A stretch of 19,043 nucleotides of DNA, taken from the NCBI GenBank assembly GCA_027064405.1, contig JAMOPP010000025.1, forward strand, positions 1 to 19,043, given 5' to 3'. The DNA comes from Desulfurellales bacterium. GTDB lineage: Bacteria > Campylobacterota_A > Desulfurellia > Desulfurellales > Hippeaceae. A program made the position numbers and the translations under genes. The notes beneath the pieces are model-generated. The model was not told the DNA's origin. It searched no databases and worked only from the letters and a program-made list of their open reading frames with translations. Below, one piece after another: positions 7,497 through 14,886 of the stretch. How positions within the stretch are numbered: position 1 is the first letter of the stretch; each line of letters opens with the position of its first letter.

Positions 7497-7862
7497 ATGT
7501 CAAGAGTAATTGATAGAAACACTGAAAGAAAGAAAAAAAAGTTAAGAATAAAGTACAAAATAAGAGGTACGAAAGATAGACCGAGACTTTGTGTTTATAA
7601 AAGCTTAAACCACATATATGCTCAATTAATTGATGACGAAAATAGCGTAACTGTTGTTTCCGCTTCGACACTTGATCTTGATCTTAGAGATAAAGTAAAG
7701 GGTTCAAATGTAAATAGTGCGCAGATAGTCGGAGAATCTATAGCTAAAAAAGCTATAGAAAAGGGTTTGCGCAAAGTTGTCTTCGATAGGAATGGTTATA
7801 TATATCACGGTAAAGTAAAGGCGCTTGCTGATAGCGCAAGAAAAGCAGGACTTAAGTTTTAG
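7497..7862 (+). CDS. rplR: 50S ribosomal protein L18
   Basis: L18 works with L5 to anchor 5S rRNA. The protein has 121 residues. Features are a basic N-terminus, RPRLCVYKSLNHIYAQLIDDE, and the C-terminal VFDRNGYIYHGKVKALADSARKAGLKF, all standard for L18. The GGGGG-rich site just after the rplF stop (7485-7490) precedes the ATG at 7497. rpsE starts 8 bases after the stop. Confidence 0.97.
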   Translation: MSRVIDRNTERKKKKLRIKYKIRGTKDRPRLCVYKSLNHIYAQLIDDENSVTVVSASTLDLDLRDKVKGSNVNSAQIVGESIAKKAIEKGLRKVVFDRNGYIYHGKVKALADSARKAGLKF

Positions 7863-7870
7863 GAGTGCGT

Positions 7871-8347
7871 ATGTTTAAAGCGGATAAAGAATTTCAAGAA
7901 GAAGTTATTCATATAGGTAGAATTACAAAGGTTGTAAAAGGCGGAAGAAGATTTAGGTTTAGCGCCCTTGTTGCCGTAGGTGACGGTAAAGGAAGAGTGG
8001 GAATAGGGCTTGGAAAGTCAAAAGAGATACCTGTTGCTATAAATAAAGCAATAGAAAAAGCAAAGAAGAGTTTAGTTAATGTGCCTCTCACGGAAGACGG
8101 AACGATTCCCCATCAAATAGAGACAAAAGAGGGTGCAGGAAGAATTTTACTTAAGCCGTCAAGGCCGGGAACAGGTATAATTGCAGGTAATACCGCAAGG
8201 GCTATCCTAAAAGTTTGCGGAGTACAGAATATAGTTGCAAAATCTATAGGATCTAATAATATTCACAATTTGTCTCACGTTTTGATTCGAGCTTTAGGGT
8301 CCTTAAGAAGTAAAGAAGAAGTTCTAAAACAAAGAGGACTTATTTAA
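7871..8347 (+). CDS. rpsE: 30S ribosomal protein S5
   Basis: S5 lines the mRNA entry channel and affects decoding accuracy. From the ATG at 7871 the protein has 158 residues. It has the double-stranded-RNA-binding-like N-terminal domain with RITKVVKGGRRFRFSALVAVGD and GRVGIGLGKSKEIP, and the C-terminal GTGIIAGNTARAILKVCGVQNIVAKSIGS. The frame is open from a GTG at 7865, but GGAG at 7862-7865 overlaps that codon and fits ATG 7871 better. Confidence 0.96.
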   Translation: MFKADKEFQEEVIHIGRITKVVKGGRRFRFSALVAVGDGKGRVGIGLGKSKEIPVAINKAIEKAKKSLVNVPLTEDGTIPHQIETKEGAGRILLKPSRPGTGIIAGNTARAILKVCGVQNIVAKSIGSNNIHNLSHVLIRALGSLRSKEEVLKQRGLI

Positions 8348-8358
8348 GGAGTATAAAA

Positions 8359-8538
8359 ATGGCAGATCTTAAAATAACGATGACAAGAAGCTTGATAGCT
8401 CAAAAACCTAAGGTAAAACGGGTCGCTATCTCCTTAGGCTTAAAAAGACCTAACAAATATGTTATAAGGAAAGATACTCCATACATAAGAGGTATGATTA
8501 AAAAACTGCCTTTTATGGTAAAGGTTGAAGAAGTATAG
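8359..8538 (+). CDS. rpmD: 50S ribosomal protein L30
   Basis: The 59-residue translation is MADLKITMTRSLIAQKPKVK onward, with a typical L30 single ferredoxin-like fold pattern: a beta strand starting LKITMTRSLI, VAISLGLKRPNKYVIRKDTP, then a second helix GMIKKLPFMVKVEEV. The length matches bacterial L30 (about 58-60). An AAGGAG just before 8351 precedes the ATG at 8359. Its place between rpsE and rplO is the standard spc order. It is absent from some bacteria but clearly present here. Confidence 0.96.
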   Translation: MADLKITMTRSLIAQKPKVKRVAISLGLKRPNKYVIRKDTPYIRGMIKKLPFMVKVEEV

Positions 8539-8555
8539 TAATGGAAGGTGGTGCT

Positions 8556-8987
8556 ATGGAACTGTATGAAATGCCGAAAATAGTTAAAAATAGAAAAAGA
8601 ATAGGAAGGGGTAACGCCAGTGGATGGGGCAGAACATCCGGAAAGGGTGAGAAAGGGCAAAAAGCAAGATCCGGCGGTTCAAAACCTCAGTACTTTGAAG
8701 GGGGGCAGACTCCTTTAATTAGAAGGCTTCCTAAAAGGGGATTTAAAAATATCTTTAGGGTTGAATATGATGTGGTTAATGTAGGGCTTTTGAATTCTCT
8801 ATGCTCGGACGGGGATAGAGTTGATTTAAAATTTTTAATGGATAAAAATGTTGTTAAGGGCAGTAAGCCTGTTAAGATTTTGGGCGATGGAGAATTAAAC
8901 AAGAAAGTCAGTGTTTCCGTTGATGCTTTTTCTAAGAGCGCAAAAGAAAAAATAGAAAAAGCCGGTGGTAGCATAGAGGTAGGATAA
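8556..8987 (+). CDS. rplO: 50S ribosomal protein L15
   Basis: L15 is a late-assembly 50S protein. From the ATG at 8556 it has 143 residues. The N-terminal glycine-rich arm (KRIGRGNASGWGRTSGKGEKGQKARSGG region) is diagnostic, followed by FEGGQTPLIRRLPKRGF. An earlier ATG at 8541 is in frame, but GGAAGGTGG at 8543-8551 is a good site for the later ATG and would itself be coding under the earlier one. The stop shares one base with the secY start (TAATG). Confidence 0.95.
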   Translation: MELYEMPKIVKNRKRIGRGNASGWGRTSGKGEKGQKARSGGSKPQYFEGGQTPLIRRLPKRGFKNIFRVEYDVVNVGLLNSLCSDGDRVDLKFLMDKNVVKGSKPVKILGDGELNKKVSVSVDAFSKSAKEKIEKAGGSIEVG

Positions 8988-10285
8988 TGAAAGAAGATTA
9001 CGGAAACATGTTTAATGTTCCCGAGCTAAACAAAAGACTGTTATTTACCTTTATTATGTTCCTCGTTTTCAGGATAACGGCGCATGTTCCGACGCCTGGA
9101 GTTGATGCACATGTTTTGGCAACCATATTTGAGCAGGCAAAGGGCACTGCCTTGGGTCTGTTTAATATGTTTTCCGGTGGTGCCATTAAAAACTTTAGTA
9201 TAATATCTTTGGGTATAATGCCTTATATTTCTGCTGCTATTATACTTGAACTTTTTACTGCAGTGAGTCCTGAGCTTGCCAAACTTAAAAAAGAGGGTGA
9301 AGCCGGTAGAAGGAAAATATCAGAATATACAAGATACGGCACCGTTTTAATATCTGCGCTTCAGGGAATCGGTATTGCTATAGGATTGCAGGCTATGCAC
9401 GGACCGGGTGGCGCCAATGTAGTAATATGGCACGGCTTGCCGTTTGTTTTATTTACTGCACTAACCATGACAACCGGTAGTGTATTTCTAATGTTTATAG
9501 GTGAGCAAATTACAGAAAGAGGCATAGGGAATGGTATATCCTTGATAATTTTTGCAGGTATTGTTGCCAGGCTTCCCGCTGCTCTCGGAAACACTTTTAG
9601 GTTGATAAGTGCAGGCGAAATGAGTGTGTTATCTCTGTTTGTAATTATCGTTTTAGCTGTTGGAATAGTTGCACTTATAGTTTTTGTGGAGCTTTCGCAA
9701 AGAAGGATTCCTGTGCAGTATCCGAGGAGAATGGTCGGTAAAAGGTTGTATGGCGGTCAAACGAGTTATATACCTTTAAAAATTAATGTTTCAGGTGTTA
9801 TACCGCCTATTTTTGCATCATCGATACTGCTGTTTCCCGCCACTGCAAGCAAGCTTATAAATATTCCGTTTTTGAAGAATATTTCGGATTATATAATGCC
9901 CGGAACCTTGGTTTACAGTATTGTGTATATAGCTTTAATGTTTTTCTTTGCCTATTTCTATACTGCAATAGTTTTTAATCCAAAAGAGATAGCGGATAAC
10001 TTAAAGAAAAATAACGGTTTTGTACCCGGTATAAGACCTGGGAAATATACGGCAAATTATCTTGATTGGGTGTTGAGCAGATTAACTTTCGGAGGAGCCA
10101 TTTATCTTTCGTTTGTTTGTGTTTTGCCGTGGATTTTAATAAGAAACTTTAATGTTCCTTTCTATTTCGGAGGTACTGCGCTTTTGATAGTTGTGCAGGT
10201 TGCTCTGGATACCATTTCTCAGATACAGTCTCATCTGTATATGAGAAACTATGAAGGGTTCTTTAAAAATAGAAGAAGTAGATAG
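8987..10285 (+). CDS. secY: Preprotein translocase subunit SecY
   Basis: SecY is the channel of the Sec translocon in the inner membrane. The protein has 432 residues, the family norm, with about ten hydrophobic segments. Hallmarks are the first membrane segment ending in RITAHVPTPGVD, the plug-region FNMFSGGAIKNFSIISLGIMPYISA, the cytosolic loop LKKEGEAGRRKISEYTRYGT (100-119), GIGNGISLIIFAGI, the basic loop RRIPVQYPRRMVG and the C-terminal FKNRRSR. The ATG at 8987 overlaps the rplO stop by one base, so its translation is probably coupled to L15. Confidence 0.98.
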   Translation: MKEDYGNMFNVPELNKRLLFTFIMFLVFRITAHVPTPGVDAHVLATIFEQAKGTALGLFNMFSGGAIKNFSIISLGIMPYISAAIILELFTAVSPELAKLKKEGEAGRRKISEYTRYGTVLISALQGIGIAIGLQAMHGPGGANVVIWHGLPFVLFTALTMTTGSVFLMFIGEQITERGIGNGISLIIFAGIVARLPAALGNTFRLISAGEMSVLSLFVIIVLAVGIVALIVFVELSQRRIPVQYPRRMVGKRLYGGQTSYIPLKINVSGVIPPIFASSILLFPATASKLINIPFLKNISDYIMPGTLVYSIVYIALMFFFAYFYTAIVFNPKEIADNLKKNNGFVPGIRPGKYTANYLDWVLSRLTFGGAIYLSFVCVLPWILIRNFNVPFYFGGTALLIVVQVALDTISQIQSHLYMRNYEGFFKNRRSR

Positions 10286-10294
10286 GGGGCGTAA

Positions 10295-10933
10295 ATGATT
10301 TTAGTTCTTCTCGGAGCTCCTGGCGTAGGAAAAGGAACTCAGGCTCAGTTAATTAGTAAAGAATTTTCGATACCTCAAATATCAACGGGGGATATTCTAA
10401 GAAAAGAGGTTAAAGAGGAAAGTGAGTTGGGAAAAAAGGCAAAGACATTTATGGATAGCGGAGGATTGGTTCCTGACGATGTAATAGTGGATATGATGGA
10501 GAAACGCATAAAAGAGAGTGACTGTGCAAATGGTTTTATCTTGGACGGTTTTCCGAGGACGATAGCTCAGGCGGATGCATTGGATAAAATGCTTGAAAAG
10601 AACAATTTAAAACTTGATTCGGCTATTCTTGTAGATGTAGCGCAAGATAAAATAGTTGAAAGACTTACAGGAAGAAGAGTTTGCGAAAAATGTGGAGCTG
10701 TATATCACATAAAAAACAATCCGCCGAAAAAAGAGGGTATTTGTGATTTGTGTGGAGGCAAACTTATACAAAGAGATGACGATAAGGAAGAAATTGTATT
10801 GAATAGACTAAAAATATACGAAGAATTGACACAGCCTTTAATTGCCTATTATTCGGAAAAGAACAAATTAAAAAAGGTTGACGGTGTCGGGGCTATAGAG
10901 GATATTTTTAAAAGAGTTAAAGCTGTATTGTGA
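10295..10933 (+). CDS. adk: Adenylate kinase, zinc LID form
   Basis: This enzyme interconverts ATP + AMP and two ADP in the cytosol. The protein has 212 residues with the P-loop GAPGVGKGT (7-15), the AMP-binding STGDILR (30-36), DGFPRT (84-89) and the LID domain at about 122-160. The LID has four cysteines (C130, C133, C150, C153), so it probably binds structural zinc, unlike the E. coli enzyme. AGGGGG at the secY stop precedes the ATG at 10295. secY-adk-map is a common order outside the Enterobacteria. Confidence 0.97.
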   Translation: MILVLLGAPGVGKGTQAQLISKEFSIPQISTGDILRKEVKEESELGKKAKTFMDSGGLVPDDVIVDMMEKRIKESDCANGFILDGFPRTIAQADALDKMLEKNNLKLDSAILVDVAQDKIVERLTGRRVCEKCGAVYHIKNNPPKKEGICDLCGGKLIQRDDDKEEIVLNRLKIYEELTQPLIAYYSEKNKLKKVDGVGAIEDIFKRVKAVL

Positions 10934-11691
10934 TGATTATTTTAAAAAGTAAAGAAGAGATTGAAAAAATGAGAATTGTGAACCGCATGGTTGGTGAAGT
11001 TCTCAATGTCTTGAAAAAAGCAGTAAAACCTGGTATAACGACTGAGCATTTGAACAGTATTGCGGAGAAGGAAGCCAAAAAAAGAAATGCAAGGTGCGGT
11101 TTTAAAAATTACGGAGGTTTTCCCAAGTCATTGTGCACCTCGATAAATGAAGAGGTTGTGCATGGTATACCTTCAAAGAAAAGGGTATTGAAAGAGGGGG
11201 ATATAATAGGTCTCGATTTCGGTCTTGTTTATGATGGATTTAATGGCGATTCTGCGATTACGGTGGCTGTTGGTAAGATAAGTGAAGAAAAACGAAAATT
11301 AATGCAGGTTACCAAAGAGTCCTTGTATAAAGGTATAGAAAAGGCATATCCCGGGAATTATCTTTATGATATATCCGAAGCCATACAGGAGTACACTGAA
11401 AGTTTCGGGTATGGTGTTGTCAGGGATTATACAGGTCATGGCATAGGACGAGAATTGCATGAAGATCCTCCCGTTCCTCATTATGTGCCTTCTAAATTCG
11501 GAAGAGGTCCTATGTTGAAGGTAGGAATGACCATAGCCATAGAGCCTATGATTAATGCGGGTAGTTGGAGAGTTAGAACTTTAAAAGACGGATGGACTGT
11601 TGTTACGGTAGATGGTAAACCGTCTGCTCATTTTGAGCATACCATAGCTATAACTGAAGATGGTCCAATTGTGTTAAGTGAGGTAAATTAA
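10933..11691 (+). CDS. map: Methionine aminopeptidase, type I
   Basis: It removes the initiator methionine from nascent proteins. From the ATG at 10933 there are 252 residues. All five expected metal ligands can be seen: D95 (LDFG), D106 (NGDS), H169 (GHGIG), E204 (IEPM) and E235 (HFEHT), plus the active-site histidines H78 (VHGIP) and H176 (LHEDP). There is no N-terminal SEC-C zinc extension. The ATG overlaps the adk stop as TGATG; a GTG at 10930 is the alternative, and neither has a strong Shine-Dalgarno, which points to coupling with adk. Confidence 0.96.
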   Translation: MIILKSKEEIEKMRIVNRMVGEVLNVLKKAVKPGITTEHLNSIAEKEAKKRNARCGFKNYGGFPKSLCTSINEEVVHGIPSKKRVLKEGDIIGLDFGLVYDGFNGDSAITVAVGKISEEKRKLMQVTKESLYKGIEKAYPGNYLYDISEAIQEYTESFGYGVVRDYTGHGIGRELHEDPPVPHYVPSKFGRGPMLKVGMTIAIEPMINAGSWRVRTLKDGWTVVTVDGKPSAHFEHTIAITEDGPIVLSEVN

Positions 11692-11694
11692 TAC

Positions 11695-11913
11695 ATGGCT
11701 AAAGAGAAAAGTATTTCTGTTGATGGAGAAGTTATTGAGTCTTTGCCTAATGCTATGTTTAGGGTTAAATTGAATAACGGTCATATTGTTTTGGCCCATG
11801 TGGCAGGTAAGATGAGAATGCATTTTATTAAGATTTTGCCCGGCGATAAAGTGAAGCTTGAAATATCACCGTACAGCATAGACAAAGGCAGAATAGTTTA
11901 CAGATATAAATAA
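11695..11913 (+). CDS. infA: Translation initiation factor IF-1
   Basis: IF-1 is an OB-fold protein that occupies the ribosomal A site during initiation. The protein is exactly 72 residues, the family length. The blocks VDGEVIESLPNAMFRVKLNNGHIVLAHVAGKMRMHFIKILPGDKV and the C-terminal KGRIVYRYK are near-universal. The ATG at 11695 lies 3 bases after the map stop, with the GAGG site inside the end of map. Confidence 0.98.
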   Translation: MAKEKSISVDGEVIESLPNAMFRVKLNNGHIVLAHVAGKMRMHFIKILPGDKVKLEISPYSIDKGRIVYRYK

Positions 11914-11924
11914 CGGAGGTTACA

Positions 11925-12038
11925 ATGAAGGTTAGATCATCGGTAAAACCTATATGTCCAAAATGTAAGGTTATAAAAAGAAAAGGTGTTGTAAGGGTTG
12001 TGTGTGAGAATCCTAAACACAAACAAAGACAAGGTTAA
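11925..12038 (+). CDS. rpmJ: 50S ribosomal protein L36, zinc-binding form
   Basis: The 37-residue protein MKVRSSVKPICPKCKVIKRK and onward is L36 of the zinc type, with ligands C11, C14, C27 and H32. GGAGG at 11915-11919 sets the ATG at 11925. It opens the alpha set (rpmJ-rpsM-rpsK-rpsD-rpoA-rplQ), and the next Shine-Dalgarno follows its stop at once. Confidence 0.97.
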   Translation: MKVRSSVKPICPKCKVIKRKGVVRVVCENPKHKQRQG

Positions 12039-12049
12039 TGGAGGTTTAA

Positions 12050-12409
12050 GTGGCACGAATTGCTGGAGTTGAATTACCAAGAAATAAGAAGATTATAGTG
12101 GCTTTGACCTATATTTACGGAATAGGGCAAAAAATAGCTGATGAAATTATTGAAAAGTCGGGTATGGATCCTAATAAAAGAACGAATGATTTAACACCTG
12201 AAGATATTCAGAAGTTGAGAAATATTATTTCGGATTATAAGACGGAAGGTGAACTGAGGAAAGAAATTTCTATTAACATTAAAACTCTTATGGATCTGGG
12301 AAATTATAGAGGTCTACGACACAGAAGAGGTTTACCTGTAAGAGGTCAAAGAACAAAAACCAATGCCAGAACAAGAAAGGGTAGAAAGAAAACTGTCGGA
12401 GGTAAATAA
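12050..12409 (+). CDS. rpsM: 30S ribosomal protein S13 (GTG start)
   Basis: S13 is in the 30S head and contacts the P-site tRNA and the 50S bridges. The protein has 119 residues: MARIAGVELPRNKKIIVALTYIYGIG at the start, GNYRGLRHRRGLPVRGQRTKTNARTRKG at the end, both diagnostic. The start is GTG at 12050, fixed by the conserved N-terminus and by GGAGG at 12040-12044. Confidence 0.97.
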   Translation: MARIAGVELPRNKKIIVALTYIYGIGQKIADEIIEKSGMDPNKRTNDLTPEDIQKLRNIISDYKTEGELRKEISINIKTLMDLGNYRGLRHRRGLPVRGQRTKTNARTRKGRKKTVGGK

Positions 12410-12434
12410 GAAAGAATGAATACAGGAGTAGTAA

Positions 12435-12821
12435 ATGGCTAAAGTAGTCAAGAAAAAAAAGAGAGTTAAGAAGAATGTCGCTATGGGCATAGCGCATATT
12501 CAGTCAACATTTAATAATACAATTGTTACTTTTAGTGATAAAGACGGTAATGTGTTGTGTTGGTCGACTTCCGGAGGAAACGGTTTTAAGGGAGCAAGAA
12601 AAGGTACTCCTTTTGCAGCTCAGGTGGCAGCGGAAGATGCATCTAAAAAGGCTGTAGCTATGGGTATGAAAGAGGTTGATGTTAGAGTAAAGGGTCCGGG
12701 TGCAGGTAGAGAGACGGCAATAAGATCTATTCAGTCTGCAGGTATAAGAGTTAAATCTATAAAAGATGTTACGCCTATCCCTCATAACGGATGTAGGCCA
12801 CCAAAAAGAAGAAGAGTGTAA
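12435..12821 (+). CDS. rpsK: 30S ribosomal protein S11
   Basis: S11 forms the platform of the 30S subunit near the E site. The protein has 128 residues. It shows a lysine-rich N-terminus, AHIQSTFNNTIVTFSDKDGNV, GTPFAAQVAAEDASKKA, KGPGAGRETAIRS and the C-terminal PHNGCRPPKRRRV, where the Asn-Gly pair is the known isoaspartate site in E. coli. An AGGAG precedes the ATG at 12435, 25 bases after rpsM. Confidence 0.98.
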   Translation: MAKVVKKKKRVKKNVAMGIAHIQSTFNNTIVTFSDKDGNVLCWSTSGGNGFKGARKGTPFAAQVAAEDASKKAVAMGMKEVDVRVKGPGAGRETAIRSIQSAGIRVKSIKDVTPIPHNGCRPPKRRRV

Positions 12822-12836
12822 TAGGAGAAATATAGT

Positions 12837-13463
12837 ATGGCTGTATATAATGACGCAATTTGTAAAAGATGTCGAGCTTTAGGTGCGAAATTATTTTTAA
12901 AGGGCGAAAGATGTTTTACAAGTAAGTGCGCTTTCGAAAAAAGACCCTATGCACCGGGAAAAAATAAAATTTCAAGAAGAAAAACGACGAGTTATGCAGA
13001 GCATCTCAAAGAGAAGCAGAAAGCAAAGACGATATATGGTGTTTTGGAGAAGCAGTTTAGGAAATACTTTGCCGAGGCAAGCAGACAAAAAGGTGAAACA
13101 GGAATTAATTTAATTAGTATTCTTGAAAGAAGGTTGGATAATGTAGTATTTAGAGCAGGTATAGCAACATCAAGAAAAGAGGCAAGGAGACTCGTTTCTC
13201 ACGGACATATTGTTGTAAACGGGAGAAAAGTCAATATACCTTCATACCTTCTGAAAAAAGGCGATATTATAAGTCTTTCCGAGAAGTCTAAAACAAAAGA
13301 AGAATTTAAGAATAGATTTGAAGAATCTGCAAAAAGAACGGCTTCTTCTTGGATATCTGTTGATACAAGCAATTTAAGTGCAACATTTACAGATGTTCCT
13401 ACAAAGGAAGACATTCAACCTCAGTTTAATGAGAATGCTATTGTTGAAATATATTCTAAATAA
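12837..13463 (+). CDS. rpsD: 30S ribosomal protein S4, zinc-binding form
   Basis: S4 is a primary 16S rRNA binder and in E. coli represses the alpha operon. The protein has 208 residues. The N-terminal zinc knuckle has C9, C12, C26 and C31, so this is the zinc form, unlike E. coli S4. Further marks are RPYAPG, EKQKAKTIYGVLEKQFRKYF, and the S4 RNA-binding domain with LERRLDNVVFRAGIATSRKEARRLVSHGHIVVNGRKVNIPSY. TAGGAG precedes the ATG at 12837. Confidence 0.98.
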   Translation: MAVYNDAICKRCRALGAKLFLKGERCFTSKCAFEKRPYAPGKNKISRRKTTSYAEHLKEKQKAKTIYGVLEKQFRKYFAEASRQKGETGINLISILERRLDNVVFRAGIATSRKEARRLVSHGHIVVNGRKVNIPSYLLKKGDIISLSEKSKTKEEFKNRFEESAKRTASSWISVDTSNLSATFTDVPTKEDIQPQFNENAIVEIYSK

Positions 13464-13480
13464 TTTTAAAGGAAGAAAAT

Positions 13481-14530
13481 ATGAATAGCATTTTTAATTA
13501 TTTAAAGTTACCCAACGAAGTTAAGATAGAGGAAAATTCAGACACGCATGCAATATTTTCGTTTGAACCCTTGAATGAAGGCTATGCTATTACTATAGGT
13601 AATGCTCTAAGAAGAGTTCTGTTGTCGTCCATACCCGGCATAGCAATAGTAGGAATAGAAATAGAGGGTGTTGAGCATGAATTTAGCTCTATAGATGGTA
13701 TTAAAGAAGATGTAATGAACATTATCCTGAATCTTAAGCAGGTTGTTTTTAAAGCCTTAAATGATAATTTTGAATCGGCAACTGTCTATTTAAAAAAATC
13801 TGATAAGGGTAATTTAACGGCAGCTGATTTGGAGATTCCCGGCAATATAGAGATTGTCAACAAAGATGTTTACATAACTCAATTGATGGATAACGCTTCC
13901 ATAAACGCTTCTATCTACTTGGAAAAGGGTGTAGGCTACAAGCAAACAAGTGATATAGCTATGCAAGATAGAGCGTCAATAGGCTACATTCCGGTAGATG
14001 CACTATTCTCCCCGGTAAAAAGAGTAACATATAAAACATTAAAGAGCACTATGAAAGATTATTATGATTATGAAAAACTTTTATTGGAAATAGAAACTAA
14101 CGGTAGTGTTACGGCAAAAGATGCATTGAATATGTCCAGTTATATTTTAAATACTTACCTCTCGATGTTTTCAGATAATTTTAAAGAGGCAAGTATTGAA
14201 ATTAAGCAGGATAAAGAAGAAGAAAAAGAAACTTTAAACGAAAACCTACTAAAATCGGTTGATGAGTTGGAGCTAAATGTTCGCTCTTCCAATTGCTTAT
14301 CTTCTCAGGGTATTAAATATATATGGCAACTTGTTAGTAAAACGGACAGTGAACTTTTAAGCACGAAAAATTTCGGCAAGCAATCCTTAAAAGAAATTAA
14401 AGAATCCTTGGGACAGCTGGAACTTGGACTTGGAATGGAATTGAGTGAGGATGAGATAAGTAAAATCAAAAACGCTATAGCTGAAAATGAAAAAAACGAA
14501 GATATAGAAAAAGATAAGGAGTGGGAATAA
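13481..14530 (+). CDS. rpoA: RNA polymerase alpha subunit
   Basis: The alpha dimer is the assembly platform of RNA polymerase and its C-terminal domain binds UP elements and activators. The protein has 349 residues, about 20 more than E. coli. The N-terminal domain (about 1-235) has PLNEGYAITIGNALRRVLLSSIPG and GIKEDVMNIILNLK. The C-terminal domain (about 258-322) has VRSSNCL with R268 and N271 matching the DNA-binding Arg and Asn, and NFGKQSLKEIKESL. Beyond it lies a charged tail (323-349). The segment aligned to the usual VGQRTDYDKL reads MKDYYDYEKL. rplQ overlaps the stop by one base. Confidence 0.97.
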   Translation: MNSIFNYLKLPNEVKIEENSDTHAIFSFEPLNEGYAITIGNALRRVLLSSIPGIAIVGIEIEGVEHEFSSIDGIKEDVMNIILNLKQVVFKALNDNFESATVYLKKSDKGNLTAADLEIPGNIEIVNKDVYITQLMDNASINASIYLEKGVGYKQTSDIAMQDRASIGYIPVDALFSPVKRVTYKTLKSTMKDYYDYEKLLLEIETNGSVTAKDALNMSSYILNTYLSMFSDNFKEASIEIKQDKEEEKETLNENLLKSVDELELNVRSSNCLSSQGIKYIWQLVSKTDSELLSTKNFGKQSLKEIKESLGQLELGLGMELSEDEISKIKNAIAENEKNEDIEKDKEWE

Positions 14531-14883
14531 TGAGACATAGAAAAGCCTACAGAACTTTGGGTATAGATTCCGAGAAAAGAAAACATCTTTTAAGAAACCT
14601 TGCTATCTCCTTGATAGAGCATGAAAGAATTACAACAACAGATGCCAAAGCTAAGGAGCTTGTGAAGTATATTAGTAAGCTTATTACTAAAGCAAAGGTT
14701 GACAACCTGTCTTCAAGAAGAAGCTCTCTTGCAAAAATAGACAATAAAATTGCAGTGAGAAAGCTGTATGATACTATTGCGCCAAGATTTAAAGAGAGAA
14801 ACGGCGGATATACAAGGCTTATAAAGTTGGGATATAGAAAGGGAGATGCTGCTCCTATTTCTATTGTTGAATTCGTAGAATAA
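14530..14883 (+). CDS. rplQ: 50S ribosomal protein L17
   Basis: L17 is a 50S protein near the exit tunnel. From the ATG at 14530 it has 117 residues: MRHRKAYRTLGIDSEKRKHLLRNLAISLIEHERITTTDAKAKEL, then RNGGYTRLIKLGYRKGDAAPISIVEFVE, all diagnostic. The frame is open from a GTG at 14521, but MRHRK is the conserved start, and AAGGAG inside the end of rpoA fits the ATG. TAATG couples it to rpoA. It is the last gene of the alpha set. Confidence 0.97.
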   Translation: MRHRKAYRTLGIDSEKRKHLLRNLAISLIEHERITTTDAKAKELVKYISKLITKAKVDNLSSRRSSLAKIDNKIAVRKLYDTIAPRFKERNGGYTRLIKLGYRKGDAAPISIVEFVE

Positions 14884-14886
14884 TAG

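Noticed and set aside
7865..7870. GTG start for rpsE
   Set aside because: The codon overlaps its only plausible Shine-Dalgarno; ATG 7871 is better placed.
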